The position numbers and the translations under genes were made by a program. Source: an uncultured Blautia sp. (lineage in GTDB: Bacteria > Bacillota > Clostridia > Lachnospirales > Lachnospiraceae). From it: DNA of 12,953 nucleotides. The stretch is from assembly GCA_900547685.1 (NCBI GenBank), contig URHS01000060.1, forward strand, positions 1 through 12,953, read 5' to 3'. Positions 5,429 to 11,269 of this stretch are shown here, in pieces. Position 1 is the stretch's first letter, and every line of letters begins with the position of its first letter. A model generated the notes under the pieces. The model had not been told where the DNA came from, did not search any database, and worked only from the letters and a program-made list of their open reading frames with translations.

Positions 5429-6553
5429 ATGAAGTTTGTACTAATCCCAGATTCTTTTAAAGGGACTTTAAGTTCTGTTCAGATTTGTAAAATTATTGCA
5501 GAAAAAATTAAAGAGCATTTTCCTGACAGTAAAATATCGGAAATTCCAGTAGCGGATGGTGGAGAAGGTTCTGTAGATGCATTTCTTTTAGCTGTGGGAG
5601 GAGAAAAGATAAATGTAAAAGTAAAAAACCCATACTTCGAAGATATGGAGAGCTATTTTGGATTAATTGATGATGGAAAAACAGCAGTAGTAGAAATGGC
5701 ATCTTGTGCAGGGCTGCCATTAGTGGAAAATAGAAAAAATCCCAGACTTACTACTACCTACGGGGTGGGGCAGTTAATGCTGGCTGCTGCAAAAAAAGGG
5801 GTAAAGAAAATTATTGTAGGCTTGGGAGGTTCTGCTACCAATGATGGGGGATGCGGAGCTGCCGCAGCAGCAGGTGTGAAGTTTTATAATAAAGAGGGGC
5901 AGGAGTTTATTCCTGTCGGTGGAACGATTATTGATATTGACCATATAGATTTATCGGGAATGGATGAAGTTTTCAAAGATATTGAGATTATAACGATGTG
6001 TGATATTGATAATCCTATGTACGGACCTTCCGGTGCATCTTATATTTTTGCTCCACAGAAAGGTGCAGATGAAAAATGTGTGGAAGAATTGGATAAAGGA
6101 ATTGAAAATTTAAGTCGGGTTATTGCAAAAACAACCGGAAACGATATTAGCGGAATGCCGGGAACAGGGGCGGCAGGAGCCATGGGCGCCGGTATGGTAG
6201 CATTTTTTAATTCAAAACTGCAGATGGGAATACAGACAGTGCTGGATACCGTTAAGTTTGATAAAAAAATTGCTGATGCAGATTATATTTTTACAGGAGA
6301 AGGAAAACTGGATTCACAGAGTCTGAGAGGAAAGGTTGTTATGGGAATTGCCAAAAGAGCACAACAACAGGGAAAAACAGTAATTGCCGTTGTAGGCGGA
6401 GCAGATGATAAGAATATAAAAGAGGCATATAAGATGGGGGTGACAGCGGTATTTCCTATTAACAGACTTCCTCAGGATTTTTCTGTAAGCAGGAAGCATA
6501 GTGCTGAAAATTTAGGATATACTGTAGATAATATTTTGCGGTTGTTGAAATAG
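5429..6553 (+). CDS. glxK: Glycerate kinase (GlxK/GarK family)
   Basis: This 374-residue cytoplasmic kinase phosphorylates glycerate to a phosphoglycerate, feeding glycolysis from glycerate, glyoxylate or sugar-acid breakdown. Family motifs are present from end to end: I-P-D-S-F-K-G-T-L-S-S (6-16), V-A-D-G-G-E-G-S (41-48), G-L-G-G-S-A-T-N-D-G-G (131-141), C-D-I-D-N-P-M-Y-G-P (191-200), G-T-G-A-A-G-A-M-G-A-G (246-256) and F-T-G-E-G-K-L-D-S-Q (288-297). Length fits the family. I chose the ATG at 5429 because GGAGGAGG (5414-5421) lies 7 bases before it and the conserved N-terminus begins there. An in-frame ATG at 5384 would add 15 unconserved residues and overlap the operator palindrome. The divergent PrpR_N regulator is its probable controller. 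Whether it makes 2- or 3-phosphoglycerate cannot be read from sequence. Confidence 0.95.
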   Translation: MKFVLIPDSFKGTLSSVQICKIIAEKIKEHFPDSKISEIPVADGGEGSVDAFLLAVGGEKINVKVKNPYFEDMESYFGLIDDGKTAVVEMASCAGLPLVENRKNPRLTTTYGVGQLMLAAAKKGVKKIIVGLGGSATNDGGCGAAAAAGVKFYNKEGQEFIPVGGTIIDIDHIDLSGMDEVFKDIEIITMCDIDNPMYGPSGASYIFAPQKGADEKCVEELDKGIENLSRVIAKTTGNDISGMPGTGAAGAMGAGMVAFFNSKLQMGIQTVLDTVKFDKKIADADYIFTGEGKLDSQSLRGKVVMGIAKRAQQQGKTVIAVVGGADDKNIKEAYKMGVTAVFPINRLPQDFSVSRKHSAENLGYTVDNILRLLK

Positions 6554-6577
6554 GCAAGTGAGAAACGGTATAAAATT

Positions 6578-6635
6578 GGTTGCTGCATGAAAGACATTTT
6601 CGATATGTATTTCATGCAGCAGCCTTATTTCTTTT
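6578..6635. terminator. Bidirectional terminator between glxK and gatD
   Basis: GGTTGCTGCATGAAA (6578-6592) pairs with TTTCATGCAGCAGCC (6610-6624) over 15 positions with a single U-G wobble. The loop can add ACAT/ATGT pairs. TTATTTCTTTT follows on the plus strand and AATTTTATA follows on the minus strand. The hairpin separates two convergent genes and probably serves both, more strongly for glxK. Confidence 0.85.
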
Positions 6636-6658
6636 ATACGATTAAGAAATATGGTTGT

Positions 6659-7381
6659 TTAAGATTGTTTCACAAAACGGTTATAGATATACTGATTTGC
6701 TTTGATTTCTAAATCATCATCTAATGGAGTTAAATCTCCTTTTCCATATTTTCGTTCTAAAGCATTGGAGAGAAGATAGTCACATACATGAGGATTTTTA
6801 GGAAGGAGAGGCCCGTGAAGATAAGTGCCTATTACATTTTTATATAGAACTCCTTCTGTATGGTCTTCTCCGTTATTGCCATGTCCGTATAATACTTTCC
6901 CGAAGGGTTTGTTGTCTCCGATATAGGTTCTGCCACCGTGGTTTTCAAAGCCTACAATAGGAAGGGAAAGGATTTCATTTTCCAGTACGATATTGTCAAT
7001 GAGTCGGGGCTCACCTTGTTCTGTGTGTAAATCTACCAAAGAGAGTCCTTCCATAGTTCCCTCTGAAGTTTTATAATAATGACCTAAAAGTTGGTAGCCA
7101 CCGCATACAGCAATAACGCTGCCACCGTCCTCAATATAATTTTTAAAATCTTTTTGAATGCTGCGCAGCTTATTGCAGACCAACATTTGTTCTCGGTCAG
7201 AACCACCTCCCAGAAGAACAATGTCCAAATTGGAAAAATCAATCCGGTCTTCTAAGGAAAAATCAATAGTTTCTGCTTCGATACCTCTCCATAAACTGCG
7301 TTTTATCATACACTGGATATTGCCTCTGTCTCCATATAGATTTAAGAGGTCCGGATATAAATGTCCGATAGTTAATTTCAT
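6659..7381 (-). CDS. gatD: Lipid II isoglutaminyl synthase, glutamine amidotransferase subunit GatD
   Basis: GatD is the glutaminase half of the enzyme that amidates the D-glutamate of lipid II to D-isoglutamine. It releases ammonia from glutamine for its partner MurT. The 240-residue protein is a class I amidotransferase of the CobB/CobQ type. The nucleophile is in the elbow A-V-C93-G-G-Y-Q-L-L-G and the catalytic histidine is in G-T-Y-L-H189-G-P-L-L-P-K. Other family blocks are H-L-Y-P-D-L-L-N-L-Y-G-D-R-G-N (7-21), L-L-G-G-G-S-D-R-E-Q (56-65) and G-F-E-N-H-G-G (144-150). The start ATG shares one base with the murT stop (TAATG), implying translational coupling and a fixed ratio of subunits. 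A GGAGG-type ribosome site lies inside the end of murT. Length and motifs are normal. Confidence 0.95.
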   Translation of the reverse strand: MKLTIGHLYPDLLNLYGDRGNIQCMIKRSLWRGIEAETIDFSLEDRIDFSNLDIVLLGGGSDREQMLVCNKLRSIQKDFKNYIEDGGSVIAVCGGYQLLGHYYKTSEGTMEGLSLVDLHTEQGEPRLIDNIVLENEILSLPIVGFENHGGRTYIGDNKPFGKVLYGHGNNGEDHTEGVLYKNVIGTYLHGPLLPKNPHVCDYLLSNALERKYGKGDLTPLDDDLEIKANQYIYNRFVKQS

Positions 7382-8718
7382 TATTTCCTGCCCTCCATTT
7401 TCTTTAAAAGATTATGAGTAGTATAAAGTCCTGTATAATTTACAAGGACATACAAATTTTTCGTCCCATTTTGAATTTTATTTTCGATGGCTTTTTCGAT
7501 ATCTTGTTCAATATCAGAAGGGATATCCACATATTTCAACCGAAGTGCCATATCCAGACAACGAATACCGCAGACAGTGATAGAGGCAGTATTTGCGTCT
7601 TTTAAACGATCAAAATCCACATCCCAGAGCCAAGAAATATCGGTACCATCCTGACTGTTATCATTAATTAAAATAATAATATCTTTTGAACTGGTATCTG
7701 TCATAACAGAAGAGATGTTCTGGTTAAAACCTGCCGGGTTTTTGGCAAGGTTAAGCATGACTTTCGTACCTTGGATTTCAAATAGTTCGTTTCTTCCGAA
7801 TTGAGGAGAGAAATTCCCCAAAACATCATTAAAATGTTCAAGAGAAACATTTGCCATAGAGGCAGCTCCGTAAACAGCTAAAATATTATAAACATTATAA
7901 AAGCCTCTGTAATTTGCTTTTACATGGAAATTATTTACGTCAAAGGTAATTCCGTCATCGAGTTTTACGTTTGTGCCATCAAAATCTAAATGAGGGCGTT
8001 TGAACCCGCAATGGGGGCAATAGTAGTCTCCCAACTGGCTGTAATGATAGAAGTGATATTGCATTTTTTCACCGCATCTTTTGCAAAATCGGCCTTCACG
8101 TATTTCTCTGCTGTTTTCATCGGATAGAACTTTTTGGCTAATTCCATAGACCGCATGTTCGTTTTTGTTGTCAAGAGCTAAGAAGGTGGACAGGGAATCG
8201 TCACCGTTTACGAGAAGTTTCATTTTAGGAGCCATCTTCATAGCTTTTGATAAAAGATTCATAGTAGTGTCAATTTCTCCGTAGCGGTCTAGCTGATCAC
8301 GGAACAGATTTGTAAGAATCATAAAATCCGGTTGAAAATGAGGAAAAACTCTAACAGTAGAAGCTTCATCAATTTCAATGCAGGCATAATCTGCTTTTAA
8401 ATGTCCTAAAAGACCTGTGTTGAGTACAAAAGCGGAGACAACACCATTTAACATATTAGAACCGGTACGGTTACAGATGACCTTTTGTCCGTTTGCTTCC
8501 AGTACAGAAGCTAATAAATTATTGGTGGTTGTTTTGCCGTTTGTACCGCATACAACAAAAATGTCCTTTTTTACTTCTTTTGCCAGTTCAGAAAGAATAG
8601 GAGGATATATGGAAAGAGCAGCTTTTCCTGCCAGCGTGGCACCTTGCTTTCCGGTAAGGCGACAGGCTGTTTTTATAAAATGAGCACTCCATACAGCTAA
8701 AAGTCTTCGTATATTCAT
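7381..8718 (-). CDS. murT: Lipid II isoglutaminyl synthase, Mur-ligase-like subunit MurT
   Basis: MurT activates the D-Glu carboxylate of lipid II with ATP and uses ammonia from GatD, on the cytoplasmic face of the membrane. The 445-residue protein has the Mur-ligase P-loop V-C-G-T-N-G-K-T-T-T (56-65). It also has the N-R-T-G-S-N-M and E-I-D-E-A-S blocks, L-F-R-D-Q-L-D-R-Y-G-E (138-148), a zinc-ribbon insertion with C212-x2-C215 and C234-x2-C237, and a C-terminal DUF1727 domain. That domain has I-N-D-N-S-Q-D-G-T-D-I-S-W-L-W-D (351-366), the block holding the aspartate proposed to complete the GatD active site. AAAGGAA lies upstream of the ATG at 8718. murT and gatD form a two-gene minus-strand operon. 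The modification strengthens transpeptidase cross-linking and affects recognition by wall hydrolases, which is relevant to the peptidases downstream. Confidence 0.95.
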   Translation of the reverse strand: MNIRRLLAVWSAHFIKTACRLTGKQGATLAGKAALSIYPPILSELAKEVKKDIFVVCGTNGKTTTNNLLASVLEANGQKVICNRTGSNMLNGVVSAFVLNTGLLGHLKADYACIEIDEASTVRVFPHFQPDFMILTNLFRDQLDRYGEIDTTMNLLSKAMKMAPKMKLLVNGDDSLSTFLALDNKNEHAVYGISQKVLSDENSREIREGRFCKRCGEKMQYHFYHYSQLGDYYCPHCGFKRPHLDFDGTNVKLDDGITFDVNNFHVKANYRGFYNVYNILAVYGAASMANVSLEHFNDVLGNFSPQFGRNELFEIQGTKVMLNLAKNPAGFNQNISSVMTDTSSKDIIILINDNSQDGTDISWLWDVDFDRLKDANTASITVCGIRCLDMALRLKYVDIPSDIEQDIEKAIENKIQNGTKNLYVLVNYTGLYTTHNLLKKMEGRK

Positions 8719-8771
8719 GATAAATTCATTCCTTTATTTTGTAGTGTGTGTATTGTTTTCTTCAACTATTC

Positions 8772-8800
8772 ATTATACATAAAGAAAAGAAAGAGCACAA
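8772..8800 (-). promoter_or_regulatory. Promoter of murT-gatD
   Basis: On the minus strand TTGTGC (complement of 8795-8800) is followed after 17 bp by a perfect TATAAT (complement of 8772-8777). The transcript would start near 8765, giving a ~45-base leader. Confidence 0.65.
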
Positions 8801-8941
8801 TAAGAAATCTCAGGAGGTGTTGTACACGAAAAATGGATTTGAAATATACTGTTATTATATTTGATAATATAGATATATATTGAAATATATTTGTGTTGTT
8901 TTTATTTTTTGAAAAAAATGTTCTGATATTTCATAAAAAGA
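8801..8941. other. AT-rich divergent intergenic region
   Basis: I find no gene between the murT promoter and the C69 promoter. The stretch is very AT-rich. It holds one 17-bp palindrome, TATTAT-ATTTG-ATAATA (8853-8869), which could be an operator but is of low complexity. An AGGAGGTG at 8812-8819 precedes only a 16-codon frame from 8833, too far away and too short to credit. Confidence 0.5.
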
Positions 8942-8970
8942 TTGAAATTTTTGAAAAATAGAGTTATAAT
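8942..8970 (+). promoter_or_regulatory. Promoter of the C69 peptidase gene
   Basis: TTGAAA (8942-8947), a 17-bp spacer, then a perfect TATAAT (8965-8970). The predicted start near 8977 gives an unusually long leader of about 170 bases before the start codon. Confidence 0.8.
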
Positions 8971-8976
8971 TCAGAT

Positions 8977-9149
8977 ATAGATACGTTGCAGAATGAGCGT
9001 GATTTGGAGGGCATATTGTGTTTGAGGCAGGGGGTGAAAGCAAGGAGACTAAATTCGAGATATACGATGGTTTTTAGAAAACAATGTTCGAGACGGTGAT
9101 TATAAAATAAAATGCAACGTAAGTATAGGCAAATGAAAGGAGAAGATAT
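8977..9149 (+). ncRNA. Long 5' leader with a closing stem, possible cis-regulatory RNA
   Basis: TACGTTGCA (8982-8990), at the very start of the predicted transcript, is perfectly complementary to TGCAACGTA (9113-9121). The second arm ends 14 bases before the AAAGGAGA ribosome site. The 9-bp pairing would close a ~122-base domain, an arrangement like a riboswitch P1 helix. Inside there is a small hairpin GTTTT-TAG-AAAAC (around 9070-9083) and two copies of TTCGAGA. I could not match it to the c-di-GMP, c-di-AMP, TPP, SAM or lysine riboswitch cores from memory. A chance pairing is possible. Confidence 0.35.
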
Positions 9150-11162
9150 ATGAAAAATACTTCTAAGAAACTATTGGCAGCTTTAGCAACATCAGCTGCG
9201 ATGGTTGTAGCGGGAGCAACCAGTGTATTGGCCTGTACTACAATTTATGTAGGAGGGAATCGTGTTGAAGAAGGAACTCCATTTGTTGCACGTACAGAAG
9301 ATTATGGTTCCAATATGAATAAATTGTGGCGTATCAGCGAAGCAGGAGCTTGGAAAAAAGGTGAACAGTTCCTTGGCTGTCCGGCTTATGGTGAATTTGA
9401 ATGGTACTTTACACATGATTCATACAGATTTACTCACTTTACAAACGATACACTGTATAATGGCGTTTGCCCGGAATGTGGTGAAGGAAGTCCGGAATCA
9501 CCGGTAACACATCCTTCTTATACGGAGTTCGGAACCAATGAAAAAGGTGTGTCAGTATCTGCTACTGAGACTATTTATGGAAATAAAGAAGTTACAACTG
9601 TTGACCCATTGCGCCAGAATAAAGTAGATGGAAAGGTTGGTATTGAGGAGACAGATATTCCTACTATCATTCTTGCAGAAGCAGATTCAGCTCGTGCAGG
9701 TGTTGAACTTTTACTGGATATTTATGATGACTATGGCTGCTATTTCTGTTCAGGTGTATTTATTTGTGATCAGAATGAAGTTTGGTACATTGAGAATTGT
9801 TCCGGTACACAGTATGTTGCTTTAAAACTCAATGATGATATGGTTTTCTTGGAGCCGAATATGGCTGTTATAGGAAGAGTTGATTTGGATGACACAGAGA
9901 ACGTTATCGCATCTGAAAGATTGATTGAAGTAGCTAAAGAAGCGGGAACTTTTGTCGGCGATGAAGAAGCAAATGTCATTGATTTCCGTGCTTCTTATGC
10001 ACGTATTGGTAACGTGGACAGAAGATTGGTTCAAGGTCTTAATTTCCTGAATAAAGATTATAACTATGATACAGCAACCTTGACTGAAGACAATACAAAG
10101 TTCACAATCAGTAACTTAAATGAAAAGAATGAAATCGTTCCATTGTATACAAATATCAAAGAAGATCGTGATCTTACAAAAGAAGACGTATTTAACTATT
10201 ATGAACTTGATACAATCGGTAAGTCAAGTAATCAGGAAATTGAAATTTTCCAGCTTTACTCAGATCGTCCACAGGAATATGGTACTGTTGGCTGGGTAGG
10301 TGTAGGTGATATGTCTAACAACGTATTTGTTCCTTGTTATCCAATGCTTTTAGATGATATTTATGAGGGATATCAGACAAGTACAGCTGTTGTAACAAAA
10401 ACAGACACAAGACCGGAAGGTTTTGCTTCCTGGGATGCAAGAAGAAACCAGTATGTAGCATATCCGGAAAATTGGAGAGATTCTTATTACTTTACTTTTG
10501 AAGGTCTTGGCGGTTATATTCAGTATGCAGAAAAGATTGACGGAACTCCGGTTAGTGATGAGGATAAACAGTATGTAAGAGGAACCTTAGACGAATTGCA
10601 GAGAGACTTTTATGATGACCTTGTTACTATGGATGAACTTCAAAAATCCAGCAATCCAAGAGATTTAGCAACTCAGAATTGCATGGAAATGGCTGAACGT
10701 TCTCATAAATTGGGACTGGAGTTAGTTGACTATGTTACCGGCGAAATAGAAGACGGCTGGAATGCTACAGAAGACGGCTGGAAGTATTATGAAGACGGAA
10801 AGAAAGTAGTTGGCTGGAAAGCAATTGATGGAGAATGGTATTACTTTGACAGAGATGGAATTATGGAAACCGGTTGGGTATCCGTAGATGGACATTGGTA
10901 TTATCTGAATGCAGACGGAAGCATGGAAACGGGCTGGGCATCCATCGGAGGAAAATGGTACTATCTGAATGCAGACGGAAGCATGGAAACAGGCTGGGTA
11001 TCCGTAGGAGGAAAATGGTATCATTTGGATAACAGTGGAGCAATGGAAACAGGCTGGGTATCTGTAGGAGGATATTGGTATTATCTGAACGCAGATGGAA
11101 GCATGGCCAGTAATCAGTGGATTGATGGATATTATGTGGATGCATCCGGAAAGATGGCATAG
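9150..11162 (+). CDS. Secreted C69-family dipeptidase with C-terminal wall-binding repeats
   Basis: This 670-residue protein is a PepD-like Ntn-hydrolase expected to cleave dipeptides or short peptides outside the cell. Residues 1-28 are a signal peptide (K-K-L-L-A-A-L-A, ending S-V-L-A). The mature protein would begin at C29-T-T-I-Y-V-G-G, the conserved catalytic cysteine of C69 enzymes, so signal cleavage itself could expose the nucleophile. Supporting C69 blocks are A-R-T-E-D-Y-G (47-53), E-F-G-T-N-E-K-G-V-S-V-S-A-T-E-T, and D-Q-N-E-V-W-Y-I-E followed by Y-V-A-L-K-L-N-D-D. The catalytic domain ends near residue 530. From ~534 there is one degenerate unit and then G-W/W-Y-Y wall-binding repeats to the end. 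AAAGGAGA precedes the ATG at 9150. Extra cysteines (C-P-E-C, C-Y-F-C) suggest disulfides or metal. A lipobox reading of V-L-A-C is possible but less likely. Confidence 0.88.
   Translation: MKNTSKKLLAALATSAAMVVAGATSVLACTTIYVGGNRVEEGTPFVARTEDYGSNMNKLWRISEAGAWKKGEQFLGCPAYGEFEWYFTHDSYRFTHFTNDTLYNGVCPECGEGSPESPVTHPSYTEFGTNEKGVSVSATETIYGNKEVTTVDPLRQNKVDGKVGIEETDIPTIILAEADSARAGVELLLDIYDDYGCYFCSGVFICDQNEVWYIENCSGTQYVALKLNDDMVFLEPNMAVIGRVDLDDTENVIASERLIEVAKEAGTFVGDEEANVIDFRASYARIGNVDRRLVQGLNFLNKDYNYDTATLTEDNTKFTISNLNEKNEIVPLYTNIKEDRDLTKEDVFNYYELDTIGKSSNQEIEIFQLYSDRPQEYGTVGWVGVGDMSNNVFVPCYPMLLDDIYEGYQTSTAVVTKTDTRPEGFASWDARRNQYVAYPENWRDSYYFTFEGLGGYIQYAEKIDGTPVSDEDKQYVRGTLDELQRDFYDDLVTMDELQKSSNPRDLATQNCMEMAERSHKLGLELVDYVTGEIEDGWNATEDGWKYYEDGKKVVGWKAIDGEWYYFDRDGIMETGWVSVDGHWYYLNADGSMETGWASIGGKWYYLNADGSMETGWVSVGGKWYHLDNSGAMETGWVSVGGYWYYLNADGSMASNQWIDGYYVDASGKMA
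10812..11160 (+). repeat. Tandem 60-bp repeats encoding 20-residue wall-binding modules (C69 gene)
   Basis: Four exact-length 60-bp units start at 10863, 10923, 10983 and 11043. They are preceded by a 51-bp unit from 10812 and followed by a partial one from 11103. Each encodes M-E-T-G-W-(V/A)-S-(V/I)-(D/G)-G-x-W-Y-(Y/H)-L, the aromatic beta-hairpin pattern of choline/glucan-binding repeats (CW_binding_1). The ligand (teichoic-acid choline or polysaccharide) is not determined by sequence alone. Confidence 0.9.
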
Positions 11163-11269
11163 ATAAGATTGAAAAATTAAGTGATTTTTAAAATAGGGGT
11201 TCTGAATGCCTTATAAAATAAGAATTAAAGATTTCGAAAAAATATTAAATTTAAAAGGAGAGTCGGTCT

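Noticed and set aside
8812..8883. AGGAGGTG followed by a short frame from 8833
   Set aside because: It has 16 codons, poor spacing and AT-rich content, with no conservation that can be judged.
10863..11102. Regular tandem 60-bp repeats as a possible CRISPR or satellite array
   Set aside because: There are no unique spacers, and the units are in frame and encode a known aromatic wall-binding module.
10722..11160. Minus-strand frames rich in repeated I-P-F-S and C-F-R-L-H-S-D motifs, here and at 12563-12871
   Set aside because: They are antisense reflections of the 60-bp wall-binding repeats and have no independent gene features.
11163..11269. A terminator or separate promoter between the C69 and M14 genes
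   Set aside because: Only a 6-bp A/T stem and a short CTTAT/ATAAG palindrome are visible, too weak to call either element.
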